Below are positions 48,816 through 58,737 of a stretch of DNA of 64,000 bases, in pieces. The stretch is from Paracoccaceae bacterium. Lineage in GTDB: Bacteria > Pseudomonadota > Alphaproteobacteria > Rhodobacterales > Rhodobacteraceae. How positions within the stretch are numbered: the first letter of the stretch is position 1; the number at the start of each line of letters is the position of its first letter. The translations under genes were made by a program, and so were the position numbers. The notes beneath the pieces were generated by a model. The model was not told where the DNA came from. It did no database searches and was given only the letters and a program-made list of their open reading frames with translations. The stretch lies in contig JADHOV010000007.1 of assembly GCA_016778765.1 (NCBI GenBank), forward strand, positions 33,266-97,265. Direction: 5' to 3'.

Positions 48816-48853
48816 AACGCGCCTCTGGCAAATGCTAAGCCCAAGGCGCGTTT
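48815..48853. terminator. Bidirectional terminator between tyrS and the secreted cyclophilin gene
   Basis: Ten-pair stem AAACGCGCCT / AGGCGCGTTT with a 19-base loop, starting at the tyrS stop codon; converging genes on both sides. T runs are short (three), so strength is uncertain. Confidence 0.6.
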
Positions 48854-48875
48854 CGATGTTCAAAAAAGGGCGGCT

Positions 48876-49424
48876 TTAATCGGTAACTGTCACTTTATAC
48901 ATACGGTCGGGTATGCCCAAAACCGCGCCATTGGCGCCTTTGCCCAGCTTGATCGCATCCACCACATCCATTCCGTCAGTGACTTTGCCCACCACTGTAT
49001 ATTGCCCATTCAGAAAATATCCTTCGGCAAACATGATAAAAAACTGGCTATTGGCGCTGTTGGGGTTCTGCGCACGCGCCATTCCAATTACCCCGCGATC
49101 ATAGGGCGTATCGGAAAATTCTGCTGGCAGATCTGGTAACTCAGACCCGCCCCGCCCTGCCATGGAGATATTGCCCCCGGCTTTTCCGAATTCCACATCC
49201 CCGGTTTGCGCCATAAACCCTTCGATCACGCGGTGAAACACCACGTCATCATAGGCACCCGCGCTTGCCAGCATGGTGAGGCGCTCAACATGTTGCGGGG
49301 CGATCTGTTCAAACAAATCAATGGTAACTGTTCCCTTACTCTGTTCGCCTGCGACCTCAATCACCAAACCTGCCGCCAAGGCCGGCCCGCTTAGAACTGC
49401 AAATAACGCGCTCAGTTTAAACAT
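48876..49424 (-). CDS. Periplasmic peptidyl-prolyl cis-trans isomerase (cyclophilin)
   Basis: Cyclophilin of 182 residues with a signal peptide (FKLSALFAVLSGPALAAG), so it acts in the periplasm on folding proteins. The isomerase core has VVFHRVIEGFMAQTGDVEFG, ARAQNPNSANSQFFIMF and NGQYTVVGKVTDGMDVVD, with the catalytic arginine in FHRV. Its first eight bases overlap the end of the cytoplasmic cyclophilin gene, so the pair is a tandem duplication kept in one operon. Confidence 0.93.
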   Translation of the reverse strand: MFKLSALFAVLSGPALAAGLVIEVAGEQSKGTVTIDLFEQIAPQHVERLTMLASAGAYDDVVFHRVIEGFMAQTGDVEFGKAGGNISMAGRGGSELPDLPAEFSDTPYDRGVIGMARAQNPNSANSQFFIMFAEGYFLNGQYTVVGKVTDGMDVVDAIKLGKGANGAVLGIPDRMYKVTVTD

Positions 49425-50001
49425 CAGCTGCCACTTTCATGCTAATCATACGATCCGGTGTCATCGGCGGTTCCCCACGCTCGATCTCATCCACCAACTC
49501 CATTCCAGTCAACACGCGCCCATAGACAGTATATTGCCGGTTCAAAAAGTGATTATCGCCGAAATTAATGAAAAACTGACTGTTGGCGCTGTCAGGATTT
49601 GCGCTGCGCGCGGCCCCGATCGTGCCCCGATCATGCGGAATGCCCGAAAATTCAGCTTTCAAATTGGGCAGTTCAGAACCGCCCGTTCCCGCCATCCGCA
49701 GATCAAAATCGGCTTCCATATTGCCATTTTTTACATCTCCGGTTTGCGCCATAAATCCATCAATCACGCGATGAAAGCACACATTGTCATAAGCGCCGCT
49801 GCGCGCCAATTCTTTCATCCGATCGCAATGTCCGGGCGCAATATCGGGCAAAAGCTCAATCACAACGGTTCCTGATTTCAATTCAATCAAGATTGTATTT
49901 TCAGGATCTTTATAGGGGCTAGATTTTGCCGCTGTTTTCTTTGCAGCAGGCTTTTTTGCCGCCGGTTTCGCCTTCGCTTTAGATGCCTTTTTCTCGGCCA
50001 T
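49417..50001 (-). CDS. Cytoplasmic cyclophilin with lysine/alanine-rich N-terminal tail
   Basis: Peptidyl-prolyl isomerase of 194 residues without signal peptide. The core has VCFHRVIDGFMAQTGDVKNG, ARSANPDSANSQFFINFGD and NRQYTVYGRVLTGMELVDE. The start is the ATG at 50001 with AAAGGAT upstream, which gives a tail of about 28 residues made of Lys, Ala and Pro (AKPAAKKPAAKKTAAK), unlike usual bacterial cyclophilins and like histone H1-type tails. No internal start exists after the tail before the conserved core. It diverges from pgk. Confidence 0.9.
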   Translation of the reverse strand: MAEKKASKAKAKPAAKKPAAKKTAAKSSPYKDPENTILIELKSGTVVIELLPDIAPGHCDRMKELARSGAYDNVCFHRVIDGFMAQTGDVKNGNMEADFDLRMAGTGGSELPNLKAEFSGIPHDRGTIGAARSANPDSANSQFFINFGDNHFLNRQYTVYGRVLTGMELVDEIERGEPPMTPDRMISMKVAADV

Positions 50002-50131
50002 GATCGATCCTTTCTGATAACTGGTGCAGCTTACTATGCTGGATTCCTTTGGGGAACAAGGTGCACCGCGCGTCAGATCATTTATACAGTGCTTGAATCG
50101 AATCAATTTAGTGAAAGAAAGCGGGAAATAG

Positions 50132-51325
50132 ATGGGCTGGAAAACCTTAGATAATATGGACATATCGGGTAAAAAGGTGCTTCTGCGCGTCGATATCAAC
50201 GTTCCGATGAAGGCAGGCAAAGTCACCGACGCGACGCGAATCGAAAAAATTATTCCAACCGTGAAAGATATATTGGCGGCTAAGGGCATGCCCATTTTAA
50301 TGGCGCATTTTGGCCGGCCTAAAGGCACTGCCAGCCCCACGCTGAGCCTTAAGCAGCTGATCCCCGCATTGGAAACCGCACTTGGACAACCGATAATTTG
50401 GGCGGATGCCACAATCGGAGCCAAAGCCGAAGCCGCCAGCGCGGCGCTGCGGGAAGGGCAAATTCTTTTGTTAGAGAACACCCGCTTTTACGCAGATGAA
50501 GAAGCCAATTCTGCAAAATTTGCCGCCTCACTGGCCGCATTGGGGGATATCTTTTGCAATGATGCGTTTTCGGCGGCGCATCGCGCGCATGCCAGCACCG
50601 AAGGTCTTGCCCGCCATCTTCCAGCCTGCGCAGGACGTTTGATGCAAGCTGAGCTACAAGCCCTAGAGGCGGCTTTGGGCGCACCGCAACGCCCAGTTGT
50701 GGCCGTGGTTGGCGGCGCTAAAGTTTCAACCAAGCTAGATCTTTTGGGCAATTTGGTCACTAAAGTGGATCAATTGGTGATCGGGGGGGGGATGGCAAAC
50801 ACGTTTCTAGCCGCTCAAGGCCATGCAATCGGTACATCTTTGGCCGAACATGAAATGACAGATACAGCGCAAAACATTCTGGCGAAAGCCAAAGCCGCCG
50901 GTTGCGAAATCATCTTGCCGTCGGATATTGTGGTCGCCCGCACCTTTGCAGCCCATGCCCCCCATGAAACCCTGCCCGCAGAGGCCTGCCCAAAAGACGC
51001 GATGATCTTAGATGCCGGGCCCGATACGGTTGACACCATCGCATCCGTATTCGACGCAGCCAAAACCTTGGTTTGGAATGGCCCCCTGGGCGCCTTTGAA
51101 TTAGAGCCTTTCGATAGCGCAACCAAAGCCGCAGCGCGCAAAGCCGCAGGGCTGAGCGCAGCTGGCAAGCTGATCTCGGTGGCCGGCGGAGGAGACACCG
51201 TTGCTGCCTTGAACAAAGCTGGCGCTGCACAAGATTTCAGCTATATTTCAACAGCAGGGGGCGCTTTCTTGGAATGGATGGAAGGTAAAATACTGCCCGG
51301 CGTTGCTGCGCTTGCGCAAAATTAA
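50132..51325 (+). CDS. pgk: Phosphoglycerate kinase
   Basis: Glycolytic and gluconeogenic kinase interconverting 1,3-bisphosphoglycerate and 3-phosphoglycerate. The 397 residues have [56 protein letters not shown] and the C-terminal [14 protein letters not shown]. It is followed, 163 bases on, by the aldolase gene, which has its own operator, so the two are probably separate transcripts. Confidence 0.98.
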   Translation: MGWKTLDNMDISGKKVLLRVDINVPMKAGKVTDATRIEKIIPTVKDILAAKGMPILMAHFGRPKGTASPTLSLKQLIPALETALGQPIIWADATIGAKAEAASAALREGQILLLENTRFYADEEANSAKFAASLAALGDIFCNDAFSAAHRAHASTEGLARHLPACAGRLMQAELQALEAALGAPQRPVVAVVGGAKVSTKLDLLGNLVTKVDQLVIGGGMANTFLAAQGHAIGTSLAEHEMTDTAQNILAKAKAAGCEIILPSDIVVARTFAAHAPHETLPAEACPKDAMILDAGPDTVDTIASVFDAAKTLVWNGPLGAFELEPFDSATKAAARKAAGLSAAGKLISVAGGGDTVAALNKAGAAQDFSYISTAGGAFLEWMEGKILPGVAALAQN

Positions 51326-51380
51326 ACGAGCATCCCTATCAGACACTCCTTTTGTTAAAAAAATAACTCATTTTTCAATA

Positions 51381-51394
51381 TGTTAGCGTTATCA
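51381..51394. promoter_or_regulatory. LacI-family operator upstream of the class I aldolase gene (CceR-like)
   Basis: TGTTAGCGTTATCA fits the generic LacI-family pattern TGNTANCGNTANCA exactly, and shares its first eight bases with the site upstream of zwf. It lies about 95 bases before the aldolase start, in an A/T-rich stretch suited to a promoter. Confidence 0.7.
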
Positions 51395-51488
51395 TATTTG
51401 CGCTGTCACCTTTCCCTAAGATAGAAGGTGGTGGCCGATCTGCGAATTAAACGGGCAGAACAACGCATTTTGAAAAAAGGATGGCGCA

Positions 51489-52400
51489 TTGAGCACTCTT
51501 ACGCAAATGGACCAAATTTCCAGAGGGCAGGGTTTTATCGCTGCGCTCGATCAAAGCGGTGGCTCCTCGCCCAAAGCGCTTGCTGAATACGGAATTTCAA
51601 CCAACGCCTACCATTCCGATGCGGAAATGTTCACCATGATCCACGACATGCGCTGCAGGCTAATGACCGCGCCCGCATTTGATGGACGCAAAATCATTGG
51701 GGCGATCTTATTTGAAGACACCATGATGCGACAGGTGGGAGAGATCAGCGTTGCTGATTATTTATGGAACACGCGCAACGTGGTGCCGTTTCTCAAAATT
51801 GATAAGGGCTTGGAAGAAGCGCAGAACGGCGTGCAAACCTTAAAGCCGATACCGGAGTTAGAAGCCCTGCTGAGGCGCGCCACAGATGCAGGGATTTTTG
51901 GCACCAAAATGCGCTCTGTGATCCATTCTGCGGACGCAAACGGCATTGCCGCAATTGTCGCGCAGCAATTTGACATCGCACAAACGATCCTTGGCTATGG
52001 TTTGATCCCAATCATTGAACCTGAAATTAATATTCAAAGCGCAGATAAAGCCGCGTCAGAAACACTGTTATGCGACGAAATTCTAACCCAACTGGATCGA
52101 TTAAACAGCAACCAATCTGTTATTTTGAAACTGACCCTGCCTGAAGTGAACAATCGCTATGCGCCCTTGATCGCGCATCAAAATGTTCTGCGAGTGGTGG
52201 CGCTTTCCGGCGGTTACACTCGCCCCATCGCCAATCAACGCCTACGCCAAAATGCAGGGATGATCGCAAGCTTTTCGCGGGCGCTGCTGGAGGGCCTGTC
52301 GGCATCTCAGACCGATGCTGAATTCAACCAAAGGCTCTCGCATTCAATTCAGGAAATATACGAGGCCTCTGTCGCAGGAGAAGACACGAGCCTTCGATGA
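51489..52400 (+). CDS. fbaB: Fructose-bisphosphate aldolase class I
   Basis: Schiff-base aldolase cleaving or forming fructose 1,6-bisphosphate. The start is a TTG at 51489 with AAAAAGG eight bases upstream; the next in-frame ATG would remove the conserved N-terminus. The 303 residues hold FIAALDQSGGSSPKAL, LIPIIEPEI with the catalytic Glu, and VILKLTLPE with the Schiff-base Lys214. The family is the short class I type found in many bacteria. A class II enzyme is not seen here. Confidence 0.93.
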   Translation: MSTLTQMDQISRGQGFIAALDQSGGSSPKALAEYGISTNAYHSDAEMFTMIHDMRCRLMTAPAFDGRKIIGAILFEDTMMRQVGEISVADYLWNTRNVVPFLKIDKGLEEAQNGVQTLKPIPELEALLRRATDAGIFGTKMRSVIHSADANGIAAIVAQQFDIAQTILGYGLIPIIEPEINIQSADKAASETLLCDEILTQLDRLNSNQSVILKLTLPEVNNRYAPLIAHQNVLRVVALSGGYTRPIANQRLRQNAGMIASFSRALLEGLSASQTDAEFNQRLSHSIQEIYEASVAGEDTSLR

Positions 52401-52545
52401 AAACAGCGGCAAACCCAGCTTTTGGATAAGCGCCTTGGCGCCCTGGGCAACAAAATCTCGTCAAAAGTAACTTTGGGGATTCACAAGGCGAATCACCTGT
52501 GTCATACTTCGCATAAGCCCAAACATATGGGCATGACAGGCAGGT

Positions 52546-52848
52546 ATGACGCAAACAAGAACATATTCCGGTTGGGGCCTCTTGGCTGTGGTTTCGCTGG
52601 CCACCGGCTTGGGTAGTTATTTTGCCTTTGCAGCCATTCAAGGGGAATATGGCGTATTGCGCCGCGCCGAAATAACCAGCTTCTCAGACAATTTAAACAG
52701 CGAATTGATGCGGTTAAACACCGAGGTCGTCCAGATGGAAAACCTCACGCAACGCTTGTCGGACGAATATCTTGATATCGATCTTCTAGACGAGCGTGTG
52801 CGAGAAATTTTAGGCTATGTCCGCAGCTCAGAACTGGTTATCAACTAG
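52546..52848 (+). CDS. FtsB/DivIC-family septum formation initiator protein
   Basis: Small bitopic divisome protein of 100 residues: a membrane helix at about 9-30 (GWGLLAVVSLATGLGSYFAF), then a coiled coil with LNSELMRLNTEVVQMENLTQ, and a conserved end DIDLLDERVREILGYVR. FtsB-type proteins link FtsL and FtsQ in division. Its place just upstream of the pyruvate dehydrogenase operon is the usual one in alphaproteobacteria. Confidence 0.9.
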   Translation: MTQTRTYSGWGLLAVVSLATGLGSYFAFAAIQGEYGVLRRAEITSFSDNLNSELMRLNTEVVQMENLTQRLSDEYLDIDLLDERVREILGYVRSSELVIN

Positions 52849-52928
52849 AGTTTCTTTAACCAAAACCCTGTAAATACGCCCGTAAAAAGATTTTACTCGC
52901 AACTCTTTTTGTTTTGCTGTAAGGAATG

Positions 52929-52942
52929 GTTTAACATTAAAC
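52929..52942. promoter_or_regulatory. Palindrome just upstream of pdhA
   Basis: GTTTAA-CA-TTAAAC is a perfect six-base inverted repeat with a two-base gap, lying 21 bases before the pdhA ATG. It could be an operator; TTGCTG 17 bases before TTAAAC would make the right half a -10. No regulator can be named. Confidence 0.4.
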
Positions 52943-52963
52943 TAATTTATTCGGAGGCGCGAC

Positions 52964-53953
52964 ATGGCGGCACGAAAAGCGGCAGCTAAACCCAATATCT
53001 CACCCGAAGAACTTTTGGGCTATTACAAAGACATGCTGCTGATACGGCGGTTCGAAGAAAAAGCAGGGCAACTTTACGGCATGGGCCTGATAGGCGGGTT
53101 TTGTCACCTCTATATTGGTCAAGAAGCCGTGGTTGTTGGGCTCGAAGCTGCTGCCGAAGAGGGGGATAAACGCATTACGTCTTATCGCGATCACGGCCAT
53201 ATGCTTGCCGCCGGCATGGATCCGAACGGAGTTATGGCCGAGTTAACCGGGCGTAGCGGTGGCTATTCCAAAGGCAAGGGCGGCTCTATGCATATGTTCA
53301 GCAAAGAAAAGCATTTTTACGGCGGGCATGGCATCGTTGGGGCGCAAGTGCCGCTTGGGGCAGGCTTAGCCTTTGCGGATAAATATCTTGATAATGGACG
53401 CGTTACATTTGCCTATTTTGGCGATGGCGCGGCGAACCAAGGGCAGATTTACGAAACCTTCAATATGGCGGCACTTTGGGAGTTACCGGTGATCTTTGTG
53501 ATCGAAAACAACCACTATGCTATGGGAACGGCGCAAAAGCGTTCGACCTCAACACCGGATCTATACACCCGCGGTGAGGCTTTTGGTATCAAGGGCCAGG
53601 CTGTGGATGGGATGGACGTATTAGAAGTGAAAGCCGCCGGCGAGAAAGCGGTTGCGCATTGCCGCAGCGGCAAAGGCCCATATATCTTAGAAATCAAAAC
53701 CTATCGCTATCGCGGCCATTCCATGTCGGATCCGGCCAAATACCGCACCCGCGAAGAGGTTCAGAAAATGCGCGAAGAGCGCGATGCAATCGAATCTGTG
53801 CGCAGCCTTTTGTTAACGGGCAAACACACCACAGAAGAGGCATTGAAGGCGATCGACAAAGACGTCAAAGACATCGTCAATGCATCCGCCGAATTTGCAA
53901 AGACCAGCCCAGAGCCCGATTTGGACGAGCTTTGGACGGATATCTACGCCTAA
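52964..53953 (+). CDS. pdhA: Pyruvate dehydrogenase E1 component, alpha subunit
   Basis: Thiamine diphosphate-dependent decarboxylating subunit of the pyruvate dehydrogenase complex, 329 residues. The ThDP motif is GDGAANQGQIYETFNMAALW with the closing asparagine region IENNHYAMGT; other markers are YRDHGHMLAAGMD, GGSMHMFS and YRYRGHSMSDPAKYR. CGGAGG precedes the ATG. First gene of pdhA-pdhB-pdhC. Confidence 0.97.
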   Translation: MAARKAAAKPNISPEELLGYYKDMLLIRRFEEKAGQLYGMGLIGGFCHLYIGQEAVVVGLEAAAEEGDKRITSYRDHGHMLAAGMDPNGVMAELTGRSGGYSKGKGGSMHMFSKEKHFYGGHGIVGAQVPLGAGLAFADKYLDNGRVTFAYFGDGAANQGQIYETFNMAALWELPVIFVIENNHYAMGTAQKRSTSTPDLYTRGEAFGIKGQAVDGMDVLEVKAAGEKAVAHCRSGKGPYILEIKTYRYRGHSMSDPAKYRTREEVQKMREERDAIESVRSLLLTGKHTTEEALKAIDKDVKDIVNASAEFAKTSPEPDLDELWTDIYA

Positions 53954-53968
53954 AGCATAAGGAGATTT

Positions 53969-55336
53969 ATGATGGCAATTAAAATTCTTATGCCCGCCCT
54001 TTCCCCCACAATGGAAGAGGGTACATTGGCAAAGTGGATGGTCAAAGAAGGTGATGTTGTGGCCGCTGGCGATATCATTGCAGAAATTGAGACCGATAAG
54101 GCAACAATGGAATTTGAGGCCGTTGACGAAGGTATAATTGGCCAAATTATTGTAGCAGAGGGCAGCGAAAACGTAAAAGTGAACAGCCCGATTGCCACTA
54201 TACTTGCCGAAGGCGAACCCGCAGAAGCACAGCCAAGCGCCGCGCCGCCCGCCCCGTCGCAAGCAGAGGCGCCTGCGCCGGCAACTGCGCCGGCAAAAGC
54301 GGCAACGGCCGCGCTGGCTCCGAATACCGCGCCTGATTGGCCCGAAGGCACAACGCTGAAACAACAAACGGTGCGCGAGGCTTTGCGCGACGCGATGGCC
54401 GAGGAAATGCGGCAAGATCAAAACGTATTTTTGATGGGCGAAGAAGTAGGCGAATATCAAGGGGCCTATAAAATTTCGCAGGGCCTGCTTGACGAATTTG
54501 GAGAAAAGCGCGTGATCGACACGCCGATCACCGAACACGGGTTTGCAGGCATAGCGGTCGGTGCAGCCTTTGGCGGGCTTCGGCCAATCGTTGAGTTCAT
54601 GACGTTTAATTTTGCCATGCAGGCGATGGATCAAATCATCAATTCTGCGGCGAAAACGCTATACATGTCGGGCGGTCAAATGGGGGCACCGATGGTGTTT
54701 CGTGGCCCCAATGGTGCGGCGGCGCGCGTTGGCGCGCAGCATAGCCAAGATTACGCAGCCTGGTATGCGCATATTCCCGGGCTTAAAGTGGCCATGCCCT
54801 ATTCAGCTTCGGATGCTAAAGGCCTGCTGAAAAGTGCCATTCGCGATAACAATCCGGTGATATTCTTAGAAAATGAAATCTTATATGGCCGCAGTTTCGA
54901 CGTGCCCGACATAGAAGATTTCACGGTTCCATTCGGCAAAGCCCGAGTCTGGCGCGAAGGCACAGATGTTACCATCGTGAGCTTTGGCATCGGCATGCAA
55001 TACGCTTTAGAGGCGGCTGATAAACTGACAGAGCAGGGCATAAGCGCCGAAGTGATTGATCTGCGCAGCTTGCGGCCGATCGATTACGATACGGTGTTGG
55101 CCTCGGTTCAAAAAACCAACCGCTGCGTCACGGTGGAAGAAGGCTTCCCCGTTGGGGCGATTGGCAACCATCTTTCCGCCGTTATTATGCAGCGCGCCTT
55201 TGACTATCTGGACGCGCCTGTGATCAATTGCACCGGCAAAGATGTGCCGATGCCATATGCGGCAAATTTGGAGCGTCATGCCCTGATCACCACCGATGAG
55301 GTCATCGCCGCCGTTCATTCTGTTACCTACCGCTAA
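53969..55336 (+). CDS. pdhB: Pyruvate dehydrogenase E1 component, beta subunit with N-terminal lipoyl domain
   Basis: Second half of the heterotetrameric E1. Residues 1-80 form a lipoyl domain with the lipoylated lysine in [10 protein letters not shown] (Lys44), then an Ala/Pro-rich linker to about residue 115, then the transketolase-like core ([50 protein letters not shown]). The extra lipoyl domain on E1-beta is an alphaproteobacterial trait. AGGAG precedes two ATG codons in a row. It starts 15 bases after pdhA. Confidence 0.97.
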   Translation: MMAIKILMPALSPTMEEGTLAKWMVKEGDVVAAGDIIAEIETDKATMEFEAVDEGIIGQIIVAEGSENVKVNSPIATILAEGEPAEAQPSAAPPAPSQAEAPAPATAPAKAATAALAPNTAPDWPEGTTLKQQTVREALRDAMAEEMRQDQNVFLMGEEVGEYQGAYKISQGLLDEFGEKRVIDTPITEHGFAGIAVGAAFGGLRPIVEFMTFNFAMQAMDQIINSAAKTLYMSGGQMGAPMVFRGPNGAAARVGAQHSQDYAAWYAHIPGLKVAMPYSASDAKGLLKSAIRDNNPVIFLENEILYGRSFDVPDIEDFTVPFGKARVWREGTDVTIVSFGIGMQYALEAADKLTEQGISAEVIDLRSLRPIDYDTVLASVQKTNRCVTVEEGFPVGAIGNHLSAVIMQRAFDYLDAPVINCTGKDVPMPYAANLERHALITTDEVIAAVHSVTYR

Positions 55337-55348
55337 GGAGATCGGATC

Positions 55349-56677
55349 ATGCCTATAGAAATTTTGATGCCAGCGCTGTCTCCGACGATGGAAGAAGGCA
55401 CGCTTGCCAAATGGTTGGTAAAAGAGGGCGATGCTGTTGCCTCGGGGGATTTGCTGGCCGAAATCGAAACTGACAAAGCCACGATGGAGTTTGAAGCCGT
55501 TGATGAAGGCATCATTGGCAAGCTTTTGATCGCGGAAGGCACTGAGAATGTAGCCGTGAATAGCGCGATTGCTGTTTTACTAGAAGATGGCGAAGCCACC
55601 TCTGAGGTCGCAGCGGCGCCCAGTGCGTCTGCAAGCCCCGCCCCAGCCCCCGAAGCTACCATATCAAGCCCAGCAAAGCCCGCCACACTCGCCTCTTCCC
55701 CCGAATCGACGCCGCGCGCCGCACCAGAAAAGGCGGCAGAGGGCACACGCGTTTTTGCAACGCCTTTGGCGCGCAAATTGGCAGCGCAGAACAATGTTGA
55801 TTTAACCAAACTATCGGGTAGCGGGCCGCGTGGACGGATTGTAAAAGCTGATATCGAAGAGGCGGCAAATGCTGTGTCTGTCGAACGCCCGGCGGCGTCT
55901 TTGGCCGGCGCGGCAAGCACAAGCGGCGCCGCCCCTGCGCCCCAATCGGCTAATTTTGAAACGATTGCCAAGCTATATGCTGGGCGCGCCTATGAAGAAA
56001 TCTCATTGGATCGCATGCGCAAAACAATCGCAGCCAGATTAACCGAAGCCAAGCAAACGGTTCCCCATTTCTATCTTCGCCGCGATGTTATGCTTGATAA
56101 TTTGCTCGGCTTTCGCGGTGAGATGAACGCCGCGCTTGCAGAACGTGACGTAAAATTATCGGTGAATGATTTTGTGATAAAAGCCTGCGCGCTGGCCCTA
56201 ACGACGGTGCCAACCGCCAATGCCATTTGGGCCGGCGATCGTATATTGCAATTCACCCCTGCTGATATTGCGGTGGCTGTGGCCATCGATGGAGGGCTGA
56301 TCACACCCGTGCTGAAAGATGCAGATCAAAAAAGCCTCTCCGTGCTCAGCACCGAGATGAAAGATCTCGCAATACGGGCAAAGGGGCGAAAATTGGCCCC
56401 GGATGAGTATCAGGGGGGCAGCTTTGCAATTTCAAACCTTGGAATGTTTGGCATCGATAATTTTGATGCCGTGATCAATCCCCCCCATGGCGCGATCTTA
56501 GCTGTGGGCGCGGGCAAGAAAAAGCCCGTGGTAACTGCGTCGGGCGAGTTGGGCATTGCAACCGTGATGTCCTTGACATTATCGGTGGATCACCGGGTGA
56601 TCGATGGGGCTTTGGGCGCCGAACTTTTAAATATAATCGTCAAAAACCTTGAAAACCCAATGGCGATGCTAGCCTAA
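55349..56677 (+). CDS. pdhC: Dihydrolipoamide acetyltransferase (E2 of pyruvate dehydrogenase)
   Basis: Core of the complex that passes the acetyl group to CoA. Domain order in 442 residues: lipoyl domain with Lys43 in [10 protein letters not shown], Ala/Pro linker, peripheral-subunit-binding domain ([36 protein letters not shown]), second linker, and catalytic domain with [12 protein letters not shown]. The lipoyl domain is nearly the same as in pdhB. No lpd gene follows; a strong terminator ends the operon, so E3 is encoded elsewhere. Confidence 0.97.
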   Translation: MPIEILMPALSPTMEEGTLAKWLVKEGDAVASGDLLAEIETDKATMEFEAVDEGIIGKLLIAEGTENVAVNSAIAVLLEDGEATSEVAAAPSASASPAPAPEATISSPAKPATLASSPESTPRAAPEKAAEGTRVFATPLARKLAAQNNVDLTKLSGSGPRGRIVKADIEEAANAVSVERPAASLAGAASTSGAAPAPQSANFETIAKLYAGRAYEEISLDRMRKTIAARLTEAKQTVPHFYLRRDVMLDNLLGFRGEMNAALAERDVKLSVNDFVIKACALALTTVPTANAIWAGDRILQFTPADIAVAVAIDGGLITPVLKDADQKSLSVLSTEMKDLAIRAKGRKLAPDEYQGGSFAISNLGMFGIDNFDAVINPPHGAILAVGAGKKKPVVTASGELGIATVMSLTLSVDHRVIDGALGAELLNIIVKNLENPMAMLA

Positions 56678-56700
56678 GTTCCGCGCAGACTCGCGTCATA

Positions 56701-56738
56701 TGTAAAAAGCCCCGCTTAGTCAGCCGGGGCTTTTTACA
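56701..56738. terminator. Strong bidirectional terminator after pdhC
   Basis: Perfect 14-pair stem TGTAAAAAGCCCCG / CGGGGCTTTTTACA with a ten-base loop, giving a GC core with five A and five T on the flanks. It serves both pdhC and cysE, which converge on it. Confidence 0.95.
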
Positions 56739-56779
56739 TTTCAAACATATAGGCCATCAAACCCTTAGGTTTTTCACTA

Positions 56780-57598
56780 TCAGTCCAGGCTCGCCTCGCC
56801 CGAAAGCAATTGATCCATCGATATTGAGGGCGTGCTGCAACCAGCGGTGCCAACTACTTTCGCAGGCACGCCGGCAACGGTAGATTTTTCGGGAACATTA
56901 TCCAGAACGACCGACCCTGCGGCGATGCGCGAGCAACGCCCAACGTGAATATTGCCAAGCACTTTCGCACCGGCGCCAATCAACACCCCATCATCAATCT
57001 TTGGATGCCGATCCTGCTCTTCCTTGCCGGTCCCGCCCAAAGTAACGGCATGCAGCATTGAGACATTATCGCCCACCACCGCCGTTTCCCCTATCACGAC
57101 CGAATGCGCATGGTCGATCATCAGACCTTTTCCAATTCGGGCGTTCGGGTGGATATCGATCCCGAACACTTCGGATGTTCGAGATTGCATAACATAGGCC
57201 AGATCAATCCGGCCATCTTTCCACAGATAATGAGCAACGCGATAGGCTTGCACAGCCTGAAAGCCTTTGAAGTAGAGCAGTGGTTGCATATATCTGTGAC
57301 AGGCCGGATCTCTGTCATAGGTTGCCATAATATCCGCCCGCGCGGCCAAGGCCAATTCTGGCTCATTCGCATAGGCCAGCGCACACATATCATGCAGCGC
57401 CTGTTCAGACATCTGTGCCGATGCCAGCTTTTGGGCCAAACTATGAGACAGCGCAGATTCAATGTCTGGATGCTGCAAAATTATCTGATGCATGAAGCCG
57501 CCCAGAAGCGCTTCGCGCTCAATTGACTGCTCGGCTTCTTGTCGAATACGCTCCCAAACCGGATCGAGCTTGGCAAGATGGTGTTTTGGATCCCTCAT
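56780..57598 (-). CDS. cysE: Serine O-acetyltransferase
   Basis: Makes O-acetylserine for cysteine synthesis. The 272 residues have a helical N-terminal domain (DPVWERIRQEAEQSI) and the left-handed beta-helix of hexapeptide repeats, with IDIHPNARIGKGLMIDHAHS, GETAVVGDNVSMLHAVTLGG and KIDDGVLIGAGAKVLGNI. In Rhodobacterales cysE is a neighbour of the GTA cluster, and here it adjoins the remnant. It supplies the cysteine used by the Suf system. Confidence 0.96.
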   Translation of the reverse strand: MRDPKHHLAKLDPVWERIRQEAEQSIEREALLGGFMHQIILQHPDIESALSHSLAQKLASAQMSEQALHDMCALAYANEPELALAARADIMATYDRDPACHRYMQPLLYFKGFQAVQAYRVAHYLWKDGRIDLAYVMQSRTSEVFGIDIHPNARIGKGLMIDHAHSVVIGETAVVGDNVSMLHAVTLGGTGKEEQDRHPKIDDGVLIGAGAKVLGNIHVGRCSRIAAGSVVLDNVPEKSTVAGVPAKVVGTAGCSTPSISMDQLLSGEASLD

Positions 57599-57760
57599 GC
57601 GGCATCTCCCGTTAACCTAAGCCTTAACTATAAATCTAATCCACAGCGTCAACCAAAGCAAGTCAAAAGCAATACTTAAGGATGGGTATATAATATTCAT
57701 TTTTGAACGTCTAATACAGAATAATTAGCCTCGCAAAGATCAAACGAACAGCAAAACCCC

Positions 57761-58104
57761 CTAAGCCCTAATTTCAAGGTTTTCTGAAATTATCATATAG
57801 GCGCTGGGGCCCGGCCCGAAACGATCGGATAATTGGGCGACCTCAAATCTCAACCCATTCATATTGTTTGCTTTTAAATCAGAAATATACCACGCATTTT
57901 CATAGATCCAAACTGGTCGCTCGGGATAGGCCTCGCGCAGAACCTCGCTTTGTGCCAAAATGCGAACGCGGTAGCGCTCTGCGGCTTCGGCAAGCGGAAT
58001 ATCACCCTCATGCCACATATCCGCGTCAACGCGGCCGCGGCGCAGCCACGCAAATTCAATTGCCTCGGCTTTGATACGTAGTTGCAAATGGCAGGGGCGG
58101 TAGG
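57761..58104 (-). pseudogene. C-terminal fragment of GTA tail protein g15 (remnant)
   Basis: About 113 codons that read as the end of the large RcGTA-type g15 protein: PYRPCHLQLRI, FAWLRRGRVDADMWHEGD, IPLAEAAERYRVRIL and FEVAQLSDRFGPGP. It has no start of its own except a TTG at 58087 and joins the terminase fragment out of frame near 58105, so it is a deletion product and not expected to be made. The assignment rests on recalled family features (WxRRxRxDxDxW and VAQLSDRFGPG), not on an alignment. Confidence 0.65.
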
Positions 58105-58737
58105 GCGCACCTCCTCTAGAAAACTGACGGCAAGATTCGCTTTATTGGCCTCGGTTGGCGCATGGGTTATGCAACTGCTTGGCGCTGCCATAAGAGTTTT
58201 CAGCAGCTGCATATTGCGCGGGGTCGTGCTCACGCATTGGCGCGGATTTTCGCCCAGCCGCAGCGTAAATTGCAACATATCCCACGCCTTATCGGCATGT
58301 TTCCACTTGGCCAATTCATCCGCCCAAGCCGCATCAAACTGGCGCCCGCGCAAGGCTTCATAATCATAGGCCGAGCAGATTTCGGCAATCGCGCCGTTGG
58401 GCCATAATAAGCGCCGACGCGAGGCCTGCCAGAGCGGGCGTCGGTCTGCTGGGCTGCACGCCAAGATGCCGCTTTCGCCATGCACCATCACATCTCGGGC
58501 TTGCTCATATGTATCACCTATCAGCGCAATTCGTTTGGCTGCGCCCAAAGTTTCTGGCAGGGCGCCTTGCACTTGGCTGCGCACCCATTCTGCGCCAGTG
58601 CGGGTTTTACCTGAACCCCTTCCATCCAAAATAATCCATGTTTTACAGTTTATTAATGGATGAAGCTGATGTTTGAGCGCCCAAAATTCAAACAAATATG
58701 GCAGAGCCATTAGTTCGCCATCCGATAGCTCATCCAG
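58105..58737 (-). pseudogene. N-terminal fragment of GTA large terminase g2 (remnant)
   Basis: About 210 codons of the RcGTA-type terminase ATPase: LPYLFEFWALKHQLHP, Walker A GRGSGKTRTGAEWVR, ALRGRQFDAAWADELAKW with Walker B, and CVSTTPRNMQLLKTL. Homology stops at APTEANKANLAVSFLEEVR; the remaining frame to 57874 shows no terminase features and the nuclease domain is missing. AGGAG precedes a CTG at 58737 which would be the native start after g1; the open frame to an ATG at 58863 overlaps g1 and is probably fortuitous. The ATPase half could still be translated but cannot cut DNA. Confidence 0.75.
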
